From assembly GCA_964396785.1 (NCBI GenBank), contig CAYNFU010000038.1, positions 1-6,250 of the forward strand: a DNA stretch of 6,250 bases, in the 5' to 3' direction. This document shows, in pieces, positions 1 to 5,743 of the stretch. Each line of letters starts with the position of its first letter. Within the stretch, counting starts at the first letter, position 1. Below the pieces are notes generated by a model. It searched no databases, was not told the DNA's origin, and saw nothing but the letters and a program-made list of their open reading frames with translations. A program made the position numbers and the translations under genes. This stretch comes from RBG-16-42-24 sp964396785. GTDB taxonomy: Bacteria > Patescibacteriota > Microgenomatia > UBA8517.

Positions 1-8
1 AAATAAGT

Positions 9-57
9 CGTGCCGAGGCAAAAAGTGCTTGTTTTGCGCGCCTCGGGCGCGTTTTTT
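9..57 (+). terminator. Hairpin plus T6 tract upstream of rplJ: intrinsic terminator or attenuator
   Basis: The arm CCGAGGC (13-19) pairs perfectly with GCCTCGG (40-46). The stem extends outward through CGTG (9-12) and CGCG (48-51), with one bulged G at 47 and a T-G wobble. An A4/T4 pair (20-23, 32-35) can close part of the loop. Six T residues follow at 52-57. This is the layout of a rho-independent terminator. It lies between a stop codon at 4-6, presumably the end of an upstream gene (often rplA in this operon), and the rplJ ATG at 64. A terminator here would separate rplJL from the upstream gene, or attenuate it so that stalk proteins are made in a different amount. Stalk operons are known to be controlled through leader RNA bound by L10-L12. 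Whether that happens here is inference. Confidence 0.7.
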
Positions 58-63
58 AATGCA

Positions 64-579
64 ATGAAGAAACAAGAAAAAGTATTTTTCGTAGAAAATT
101 TAATAGAAGAGCTTAAGAGCGCCAATGCGGTAGTTCTAGTCAACTATTCCGGGCTTTCCGTAAAGGCCCAGCAAGAGCTAAAAAGGAGACTTTCCGAGGT
201 TGGGGCCAAAATGCTCGTTGTCAAAAATACTCTCCTTAAAAGAGCGGGTGAAGCTGCGAAAATTGATAAAGAAGTTTTGACCGACACTGTCCTTACCGGC
301 CAAACTGCTCTCATTTTGGCGAGTGAAGACGCAATCGCTTCCCTTTCGGTCCTCGGTAAATTTGCCAAAGAATTCGAGGTTCCTTCTTTAAAGGTTGGAA
401 TTGTCGACGGGGCTTTCCAAAATACGGATTCACTGGTTAAATTAGCAAATCTCCCGGGAAAAGACGCCCTTTTGGGAGAGCTACTTGGGGTTTTAATGGG
501 CCCTTCATATGGCCTTGTCCAAACTCTAAATGCCAGTACCCAGAAATTACTTTTTGTTCTTAAATCGAAGGCGGGGTGA
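64..579 (+). CDS. rplJ: 50S ribosomal protein L10 (stalk base protein)
   Basis: L10 anchors L7/L12 dimers to 23S rRNA on the large subunit and so forms the base of the stalk that recruits translation factors. The 171-residue product has the family pattern. An N-terminal segment AVVLVNYSGLSV (about 22-33) is followed by KNTLLKRA (about 54-61), which matches the classic VVRNTLLRRA rRNA-binding region. The C-terminal part, LANLPGKDALLGELLGVL, leads into a helix that normally carries L7/L12. Length is usual for the family. I chose the ATG at 64 over an in-frame GTG at 10, because the extra 18 residues would be encoded by the terminator-like hairpin and do not resemble L10. No Shine-Dalgarno precedes the ATG; the bases just before it are the T tract. 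The stop codon lies 5 bases before the rplL ATG, so rplJ and rplL are co-transcribed and probably coupled. Confidence 0.96.
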   Translation: MKKQEKVFFVENLIEELKSANAVVLVNYSGLSVKAQQELKRRLSEVGAKMLVVKNTLLKRAGEAAKIDKEVLTDTVLTGQTALILASEDAIASLSVLGKFAKEFEVPSLKVGIVDGAFQNTDSLVKLANLPGKDALLGELLGVLMGPSYGLVQTLNASTQKLLFVLKSKAG

Positions 580-580
580 T
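573..580 (+). promoter_or_regulatory. Shine-Dalgarno of rplL overlapping the rplJ stop
   Basis: GGGGTGAT contains GGTGAT, which matches the extended anti-Shine-Dalgarno complement. It ends four bases before the ATG at 585 and includes the rplJ stop TGA (577-579). This decides the rplL start in favour of the ATG at 585 over the in-frame GTG at 576, which would lie inside the ribosome-binding site. The overlap suggests that ribosomes finishing L10 can reinitiate on L7/L12. Confidence 0.7.
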
Positions 581-584
581 AATT

Positions 585-1052
585 ATGGCAGACGATACAA
601 AACAAACTGAAAATGTTAAAGCCGAGGTTAAAGAGGAAAAGAAGGAAGTGAAAAAGGTCGCAGGGAATGTTGGAAAATTGGTTGATGAGATTGCAAAACT
701 CACAGTTTTGGAGCTTAGCGAACTGGTTTCGGCTCTTCAAGACAAACTGGGAGTAAGTGCAGTCCCTATAACCCAAGCTCCGGCGGCACAAGCTACGGGA
801 GGAGAAGCCCCTCAGGGAGGTCCTGAATCTGCTGGTGGTGGAGTTCAGAGCGTTACCATAACGGCAGCTGGCACAAATAAAATCGGGGTAATCAAGGCAT
901 TAAGAGAAATTAATCCAAATTTAACTCTAATGGATGCGAAAAACATGACCGAGCAATTGCCCGCTGAAGTTCTCAAAGACGCAAAAGCCGAGGATGTAAA
1001 ATCCGCAGTCGAAAAACTTAAAACCGCTGGTGCTACAGTTGAAGCTAAGTAA
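585..1052 (+). CDS. rplL: 50S ribosomal protein L7/L12 (stalk protein)
   Basis: L7/L12 is the multicopy, flexible stalk protein that binds elongation factors and stimulates their GTPase activity. The 155-residue product has a dimerisation domain (about 29-58, VGKLVDEIAKLTVLELSELV), an Ala/Gly/Pro-rich hinge (about 59-86), and a factor-binding C-terminal domain (about 87-155). The C-terminal domain keeps the Lys and Arg of the KIGVIKALR helix (the KVAVIKAVR segment in E. coli) and the Lys of DAK (120-region). Two things are unusual. There is an N-terminal extension of about 28 residues rich in Lys and Glu, so the protein is longer than the usual 120-125. The normally conserved GLGLKEAK loop is replaced by PNLTLMDAK. 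The gene follows rplJ closely and is followed by a terminator. Identity is secure; the start is supported by the Shine-Dalgarno match. Confidence 0.96.
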   Translation: MADDTKQTENVKAEVKEEKKEVKKVAGNVGKLVDEIAKLTVLELSELVSALQDKLGVSAVPITQAPAAQATGGEAPQGGPESAGGGVQSVTITAAGTNKIGVIKALREINPNLTLMDAKNMTEQLPAEVLKDAKAEDVKSAVEKLKTAGATVEAK

Positions 1053-1054
1053 TC

Positions 1055-1102
1055 ACAAAACCCCGTCGGCTTTTAAATTTTTTTAGCCCGGGGTTTTGTT
1101 TT
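1055..1102. terminator. Shared terminator between convergent rplL and FecR gene
   Basis: ACAAAACCCCG (1055-1065) pairs perfectly with CGGGGTTTTGT (1089-1099). An inner extension GGCT/AGCC (1068-1071, 1085-1088) forms after a two-base bulge, and the loop is A/T only. The stem begins 3 bases after the rplL stop at 1050-1052. On the other strand it begins 7 bases after the FecR-gene stop at 1107. Both strands carry GGGGTTTTGT at the 3' arm, so the element can serve as a T-rich terminator in either direction. The U tract is interrupted by G, so efficiency is uncertain. Confidence 0.75.
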
Positions 1103-1106
1103 GGGG

Positions 1107-2504
1107 TCAGAAGGAGAATGAGAGCTCGTTTGAGTAAGCCCCACAAGTAGTTCCCGTCCACTCACAGACTCGGTAGTACCAGGTCTTCCCCGGCTTCATT
1201 GGACCCAAAGTTTTAGCGTATCCAAAAAGGGGTTCGTTCGTTCTTTTATCCCCTGGGTAGGCTTTTCCAGCTGTTGTCGACCAAACTATTCTAAATCCAT
1301 TGGAGGCGAGTCCATCTGCAGTCCAGGACAAGGAAACCGCTCCTTCTGGAGTTTTTTGTCCAGTCAGAGTGATACTCCCCACTGCCCCAGTCGTTGTTGT
1401 TAAAAAGGCTTGTTTAATAAGCTCTTTTTTATCAATTCCCAAATCCTCAAGGGCAGCCTTATATGCCTCTTTGTCTTCTGAAATTCCGGAGGAGGCTACT
1501 ATGGAAATTAACTCTGCCTCTATCCTCTTTAGCTCCTCCTCTAGGGCCCACTGGAGGAAATTGTCGACCTCAAGCTCGGAGGCAACCAAGGTTGCTGGCA
1601 CGCTTGAACCTTGGATGAATTGTTTATTTTGGGCTACTTCAAGTACATCTTGCCCTTCGGTTATTTTGACCTTGCTTTCATAGACATTAACTAAAACCGA
1701 CTCGTCTTTTTCAACCGAGAAAGCCGTACCCAAGGCTTCTACTTTAATTTCCCCGGCCAGAACTGTAAATGTTCCCGTGCCTGCGTCATCTACAAATGCA
1801 TACGTTATTCCTTTTTCCTGAGAAAAACTCATTGATTCGGGGGCCAGACTCGTAAGAGTAAGCTTGGAGGAAGGTCCTATTCTTAAAATACTTCCACCGC
1901 TAAACGTAAGAAGGACTTTGGTATCAGCCTCTGTTTCAATCGTCGCTCCCTCATACACACTTTGACCTTGGGCCAAATCGGAGCTTGTATCACCCAGTAA
2001 GCTTGTTGCACTACCTTCAAGATAAGTAACCTTGGCACTTGCCACCACCGGCGTCGGAGTGGAAGTTGCAATGGCAACCGGTTGAGTTTGCTCAGCAAGA
2101 CGCGGGGCATAGCGAGAAGCCAAATAGATTCCCCCGCCTATTGTCCCTAATAGTAGTACCCCAACCACTCCTAAAAGAACTGCTTTTTTGCCTCCACCGG
2201 AAGAACCGGGAGATGTGGGGATTGTCGAGGTTTCGGTCGAGAAACCCTGAGTTGGTGTGGCAACCACGGGGGAAACAGACGGTGGCGCTGGCACTTGATT
2301 TTCGGGGGGAGGAAACTGCGGGATTGACGGGGTTTCCTGATCGGAAACTTGAGGCGCGTTTGAAGCCTGACCGAAAGAGCTTTGGGTGAAATCAGGACCA
2401 ATCCCACTACTTTCTGGTTTGTTTTGCAATGTATCCCCCTGAAAATCACTTGGGGCACTACCCGGGTTTATTATTCCTCCAACGTTGGGATTAGCAGGAT
2501 CCAT
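1107..2504 (-). CDS. Membrane-anchored FecR-domain protein with C-terminal fibronectin-III-like domain
   Basis: The 465-residue product starts with a long Pro/Ser/Gln-rich, probably disordered region (1-104). After a GGGKK stretch comes one hydrophobic segment (about 107-129, VLLGVVGVLLLGTIGGGIYL), which suggests a type II topology with the bulk outside the cell. A second Thr/Pro-rich linker precedes a beta-rich FecR-like domain (about 157-300), with YLEGSA, GQSVYEGATIETE, SGGSILRIGPSSKLTL, FTVLAGEIKVEALGTAFSV and VNVYESKVKI. A helical segment (about 310-368) connects to a fibronectin-III-like C-terminus (about 375-465) containing EGAVSLSWTADG and KPGKTWYYRVCEWTG. Cys447 and Cys454 could form a disulfide. 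FecR domains occur in signal-transducing and cell-surface proteins; no sigma-factor partner gene is seen here, so a sigma-regulator role is not supported. It has its own promoter and no Shine-Dalgarno. Domain calls are good; function is unknown. Confidence 0.85.
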   Translation of the reverse strand: MDPANPNVGGIINPGSAPSDFQGDTLQNKPESSGIGPDFTQSSFGQASNAPQVSDQETPSIPQFPPPENQVPAPPSVSPVVATPTQGFSTETSTIPTSPGSSGGGKKAVLLGVVGVLLLGTIGGGIYLASRYAPRLAEQTQPVAIATSTPTPVVASAKVTYLEGSATSLLGDTSSDLAQGQSVYEGATIETEADTKVLLTFSGGSILRIGPSSKLTLTSLAPESMSFSQEKGITYAFVDDAGTGTFTVLAGEIKVEALGTAFSVEKDESVLVNVYESKVKITEGQDVLEVAQNKQFIQGSSVPATLVASELEVDNFLQWALEEELKRIEAELISIVASSGISEDKEAYKAALEDLGIDKKELIKQAFLTTTTGAVGSITLTGQKTPEGAVSLSWTADGLASNGFRIVWSTTAGKAYPGDKRTNEPLFGYAKTLGPMKPGKTWYYRVCEWTGTTCGAYSNELSFSF

Positions 2505-2512
2505 ACTTTAAG

Positions 2513-2542
2513 ATAATAGCAGCTAACACTCACATTTTTCAA
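2513..2542 (-). promoter_or_regulatory. Promoter of the FecR-domain gene, probably giving a leaderless mRNA
   Basis: On the - strand TTGAAA (2542-2537) is followed, after 18 bases, by TATTAT (2518-2513). These are close to the consensus -35 and -10 boxes. The -10 box ends only eight bases before the ATG at 2504-2502, so transcription would start at or within about two bases of the start codon. No Shine-Dalgarno is present in the gap, which agrees with a leaderless transcript. The spacing is read directly; promoter activity is inference. Confidence 0.6.
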
Positions 2543-2550
2543 TATTGAAA
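2537..2550. repeat. Perfect 14-bp palindrome overlapping the -35 box (possible operator)
   Basis: TTTCAATATTGAAA reads the same on both strands and covers the whole TTGAAA -35 box of the FecR-gene promoter. A symmetric site at this place could be bound by a dimeric repressor that blocks RNA polymerase. A/T-rich palindromes of this length can also arise by chance, so the operator role is only suggested by position. Confidence 0.4.
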
Positions 2551-2565
2551 TTCACAATAATCTTG

Positions 2566-2577
2566 GAGCTTAAGCTC
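2566..2577. repeat. 12-bp palindrome just after the ATP-grasp operon stop
   Basis: GAGCTTAAGCTC is a perfect palindrome that begins five bases downstream of the stop codon of the last ATP-grasp gene. It can form only a four-base-pair stem with a TTAA loop. On the - strand, where the operon is transcribed, no T tract follows it; the T run is on the + strand side. It is therefore a weak candidate for an operon end or a protein site. Confidence 0.25.
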
Positions 2578-2581
2578 GTTT

Positions 2582-3550
2582 TTAAAATATTTGGCGATTT
2601 TTCTCATTTAGTTTTCTTTCGAAATTATAGACCAATTCCTTAAGAAAGTTGTCTCTATTCTTCATCTCCCAACGGGGAAAACCTATTTGGTCGTTTATTT
2701 CAAAAATCTTGGGAACCCCGTCAGGACCAATTCCGAAATCTATACTATACGAAGGGTCGTTGTATTTTTCAAAGAATTTTTTGATAACCGCATCGACAAT
2801 TTTTTTTACCGAATGCGGAACCTTAGTTTCGTAGTCAATCTCATGAAGGTTGCCACCCTCGGCCACATTTGCCTTGAAGCTTCCTTCTTGGGGAATTCGC
2901 ACATTGCTCCAGACTGCCTTTGCGTTTACTATCGCAACCCTTAGGTCATGAAGCCCAGAGGCAACTAACGGTATTCCTTGTGAAGTATCGACAAACTCTT
3001 GGGCTATATACTTTTTAAACTTTTTCGGAAACCTGAACTTAATAGCCCGACTTTTTGGACCAACAAATACGCCTTGACCTTTTAGTCCATTATATGGCTT
3101 TAAAACGACCCATTGGGTACTTATTTTCGGAAGTATATTAGCAATATCCACCTGCCTTTTAACTAGAAAGGTTTTCGGCATATGCTCATTTAGAATCTTA
3201 TAAGCCTTCCATTTATCCCAACAAAGAACTTTAAAGTCCCTTCTATTAACCCAGATTGTACCTTCGTCTCCTTCAGGTGGAAATTTAACACCGGCACTTC
3301 TATCATAAACCAGATCCATTTTTACCTTGGTTTTCATTTTTTTAAATTTACCCTTATCAAATTTCCAGCATCCTGCAAATACTCCTCCACTCTTATACGT
3401 TTTTTTTGTTAGGACATAAGCCTCCCAGCCTTTATCCTGACAAAGCTCAAGTAGTCGAAGATAAACAGGAAGTTTGACTCCTATATGGCCGAGGGGGGAG
3501 TTACCTTTAAACTCCCTGGAAAATGCCATACCGACTTTAGATACTGACAC
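2582..3550 (-). CDS. RimK/glutathione-synthetase-like ATP-grasp ligase (third ligase of the operon)
   Basis: ATP-grasp ligases use ATP to make an acyl-phosphate and join a carboxylate to an amine. The 322-residue product has a pre-ATP-grasp region (about 1-110, starting VGMAFSREF). The ATP-grasp fold follows, with VVLKPYNGLKGQGVFV (Lys151, Gly-rich loop 155-160), YIAQEFVD (181-188), the DLR element (202-204), KANVAEGG (226-233), Asp271 and the metal-binding FEIND (Glu284, Asn286). All expected nucleotide and Mg-binding positions are present, so it should be active. The GTG start directly follows the TAG stop of the gene before it. An AGGAG lies 12 bases upstream, a long spacing, and an ATG at codon 8 (3527-3529) is the alternative. 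The layout resembles YheC/YheD or RimK relatives, but the substrate cannot be named. It is the last gene of the coupled ligase operon. Confidence 0.85.
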   Translation of the reverse strand: MSVSKVGMAFSREFKGNSPLGHIGVKLPVYLRLLELCQDKGWEAYVLTKKTYKSGGVFAGCWKFDKGKFKKMKTKVKMDLVYDRSAGVKFPPEGDEGTIWVNRRDFKVLCWDKWKAYKILNEHMPKTFLVKRQVDIANILPKISTQWVVLKPYNGLKGQGVFVGPKSRAIKFRFPKKFKKYIAQEFVDTSQGIPLVASGLHDLRVAIVNAKAVWSNVRIPQEGSFKANVAEGGNLHEIDYETKVPHSVKKIVDAVIKKFFEKYNDPSYSIDFGIGPDGVPKIFEINDQIGFPRWEMKNRDNFLKELVYNFERKLNEKNRQIF

Positions 3551-4462
3551 CTATTTATCTATCTCCTCTCCAAGAAACTTGGCAATCTCGTCTATTTCTG
3601 GGGAAAGACTGGTATCATAGGTTATTCCCGGTCCACGATTGACTTCGACCAAAAAAATATTGTTTGTCTTTTTCTGGGTAGCTACGTCAACTCCGGCAGT
3701 TTGTAGGTTTAACACTTCTGCCGCCTTTACTACAACGTCTGAAATTCTTTCTGGGATTTTGGCAATCGGGAGAAATTCCTCACCTGCACCAAGGGCAATA
3801 TTATGTCTAAATTCCCCTTTTATAGTAATTACTTTTCTTTCCCAAACTCTCGCTTTATTTCCCAGAACCAGTACTCTGTATTCATCTTTAATGTTGATAA
3901 ATTTCTGAAATAAATATTGATTATTTCTGCCCTGGCTATCAGTAAGGGGAAGTTTCTTAAAATCTTCTTTTGTTCTAATTAAAATTACACCCTTTCCTCT
4001 CTGGGTAGATAACTCTTTGGCAATCAACGGTAAACCAAATTTTCTAATAAGACTATTTTGGTATTTTTCTATGTGAGTGGGCCAAAAATAAATTGTGGTG
4101 AAAATCGGAAGGTGTGCTCTCGCTAGGCGGACTAAAGACGTAAACTTGCTTCCCAAAGGTCCAATGTTACCCCAAGTGCTATCGATATATTTAATTCCCA
4201 ATTCTTCCAAACACAGTGCCAGGGTAGCGGCGATTCCCGAAAATTTATCCCCGGCCCTTCTAAAATATACAAGGTCAAAGCCGGCCATTGGCATATCCTC
4301 AATATTGACGGCAATACTATCTGGGTCTAGCTCAAAATATAGATCCGAAAATCTACCCAGGACAATTTGAATATTTTTACTAGAAAGCCTTTTGGCTATT
4401 AGCTCTGCAAATAGTTCCTTTTTGGGTCCGACCTTGTCCACTAAAATTAATATTTTTTTCAT
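3551..4462 (-). CDS. RimK-like ATP-grasp ligase (second ligase of the operon)
   Basis: The 303-residue product has an N-terminal Rossmann-like pre-ATP-grasp domain (about 1-105, KKILILVDKVG, FDLVYFRRAGD). It is followed by LGSKFTSLVRLARAHLPIFTT, which corresponds to the usual entry helix of ATP-grasp enzymes. The catalytic fold shows LPLIAKELSTQRGKGVILI (Lys149, Gly-rich loop), YLFQKFI (183-189), DEYRVLVLG (193-201), FRHNIALGAG (218-227), GVDV (Asp259) and LVEVNRGPG (Glu273, Asn275). The key metal ligands are intact. The family joins amino acids to peptides or small molecules; RimK itself adds glutamate to ribosomal protein S6, but nothing here specifies that substrate. Its ATG overlaps the TGA of the preceding fusion gene in an ATGA, and a GGTGA lies seven bases before the start inside that gene. 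Translational coupling is therefore likely. Confidence 0.87.
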   Translation of the reverse strand: MKKILILVDKVGPKKELFAELIAKRLSSKNIQIVLGRFSDLYFELDPDSIAVNIEDMPMAGFDLVYFRRAGDKFSGIAATLALCLEELGIKYIDSTWGNIGPLGSKFTSLVRLARAHLPIFTTIYFWPTHIEKYQNSLIRKFGLPLIAKELSTQRGKGVILIRTKEDFKKLPLTDSQGRNNQYLFQKFINIKDEYRVLVLGNKARVWERKVITIKGEFRHNIALGAGEEFLPIAKIPERISDVVVKAAEVLNLQTAGVDVATQKKTNNIFLVEVNRGPGITYDTSLSPEIDEIAKFLGEEIDK

Positions 4463-5742
4463 TCAGTTTTCACCAAAAATCCTTTCAAATCTTTTCTCCC
4501 AATTATTAGAGGGGTTCTTAAATGGGACCTTCCAGCCACATTTACGATGGTTGATATTCTTGTTCCGGCCAAATAATAAGTCAGGCTTATTACTTTTCTG
4601 GTTTCTTTGCCTAAAGAACTTTTATAAATTTTGGTCCATAGGATATTACTTTTATCAAGAATTCCCAACTTTTTGGCAACCTCCCTATCAATAGAAGATT
4701 TCCAAGCCCCAGTATCTATTTTTGCCTTAATTGTATGTTTCTTATGATCCCCGCCTACTACTCGAACATCTTCCCAAACCCCTACTGTTTTAATACCTTC
4801 TTCAGCCTTTACTCTGTCTGCGAAACGGGCGGCAAAAAGGGCTTTGGCTATTTTTACACCGTGTACAGGACCACGAACCTCGAGCTCTTCTACCCTTTCA
4901 AGCCGCTTTTTAAGGCCGGCCAAGTTTGCAAGTTGGATTTTAAGGCCAGGTTGAGCATTTAACTCCAAAACCATGGGACCCTTTTCCGGGTGAAGGACAA
5001 TATCAACTCCTAAATAACCCATTCCAGAGGCCATAGATGCTTCTACTGACATCTCAAGTATCTTCGTCCAGTCGGGTATCTTTATTCCTCGAAGCTTCCG
5101 CTCCGTTCCAGGTTTATGGAAGATTAAATCACCATGCAAATAAGCTTTGGTGGTAATTCCAGTTGCCATGTCTATTCCCACGGCTATTGCCCCCTGGTAC
5201 ATATTGGCGCGCCCCCCCGACTCCTTGGTTGGAAGCCTAAGCATAGCCATAACGGGAACTCTGTTAAAAACGATAATTCTAATATCGGGAGTACCCCTAT
5301 ATGCGTACTTTCTAAAGGCCTTGTGTCTGCCTACAAACTCTTGAACGAGGGCGCTGTCCGGAACGTTCCCTAGGCTAAACGCCCCCTCGAGAATGTCCTG
5401 AACATGAAGTTTCAAATCCTCAATCCCAACTCTACTTTTTTGGGTAGTAATCCAGGCGTCTTTGTCTTTGGTCCGGGTTTTAACAACAACTATTCCTTCT
5501 CCCCCAAGGCCTCGGGAAGGCTTTAGTGCAAATGCAGCCGGTAGACTCTGCCAATCAAAACTCTCAATATCTATTGGGTTTTTAAACTTTTTATAAATTT
5601 CTGGATGAGGGATTCCTACCCTTTTTAAGACTTTGGCCGTTTGCAGCTTAGAATCACAAATCTTTCTGCCTGTTAGCGTGTTATAACGGTAAGAAAATAG
5701 CTGGGTTCGGGCATTTAATCCCAAAACATTTGAAATTTTCAT
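4459..5742 (-). CDS. Alpha-L-glutamate-ligase-like ATP-grasp fused to a retropepsin-like (RimB/'zinc protease' family) domain
   Basis: This 427-residue protein has two domains. Residues 1 to about 280 match the alpha-L-glutamate-ligase-related family found beside 7TM-transglutaminase genes. It begins VLGLNARTQLFSYRYN, then shows FALKPSRGLGGEGIVVV (Lys74, Gly loop 78-83), LVQEFV (132-137), GTPDIRIIVFNRVPVMAMLR, GGRANMYQGAIAVGID, GYLGVDIVL (Asp247) and LELNAQPGL (Glu260, Asn262). Residues about 320-427 match the family labelled 'ATP-dependent zinc protease', now thought to be retropepsin-like. Its AKIDTGAWKSSI carries the catalytic Asp-Thr-Gly (343-345), and SHLRTPLIIGRKDLKGFLV has the hydrophobic-Gly element and conserved GRK. 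In proteobacteria these are normally separate genes. The start follows the 7TM gene stop after one base (TAA-A-ATG) with no Shine-Dalgarno, so coupling is likely. A single retropepsin repeat implies it would act as a dimer, as known for retropepsins. Substrate unknown. Confidence 0.9.
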   Translation of the reverse strand: MKISNVLGLNARTQLFSYRYNTLTGRKICDSKLQTAKVLKRVGIPHPEIYKKFKNPIDIESFDWQSLPAAFALKPSRGLGGEGIVVVKTRTKDKDAWITTQKSRVGIEDLKLHVQDILEGAFSLGNVPDSALVQEFVGRHKAFRKYAYRGTPDIRIIVFNRVPVMAMLRLPTKESGGRANMYQGAIAVGIDMATGITTKAYLHGDLIFHKPGTERKLRGIKIPDWTKILEMSVEASMASGMGYLGVDIVLHPEKGPMVLELNAQPGLKIQLANLAGLKKRLERVEELEVRGPVHGVKIAKALFAARFADRVKAEEGIKTVGVWEDVRVVGGDHKKHTIKAKIDTGAWKSSIDREVAKKLGILDKSNILWTKIYKSSLGKETRKVISLTYYLAGTRISTIVNVAGRSHLRTPLIIGRKDLKGFLVKTE

Positions 5743-5743
5743 T

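Noticed and set aside
34..60. Promoter with TTTAAT at 55-60 driving leaderless rplJ
   Set aside because: The -10-like bases are part of the T tract of the hairpin, and no acceptable -35 box is found at the right distance.
10..63. In-frame GTG giving an 18-residue longer L10
   Set aside because: The extra residues are encoded by the terminator-like hairpin and do not resemble the L10 N-terminus; family length fits the ATG at 64.
576..584. GTG start for rplL three codons upstream of the chosen ATG
   Set aside because: It lies inside the Shine-Dalgarno-like GGGGTGAT that serves the ATG at 585, and M-A-D-D is a more natural start.
144..791. 215-codon open frame on the - strand across rplJ and rplL
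   Set aside because: It is antisense to two certain ribosomal protein genes and has a low-complexity, Cys/Phe/Ser-rich product without recognisable domains.
2039..2458. Overlapping open frames on both strands inside the FecR-domain gene
   Set aside because: They lie in its Pro/Ser-rich coding part, where stop codons are rare in other frames; their products look like out-of-frame translations.
3551..4462. Calling the second ligase rimK (S6 modification) because ribosomal genes are near
   Set aside because: The ribosomal genes are convergent and separated by a terminator, and the family is too broad in substrate for that name.
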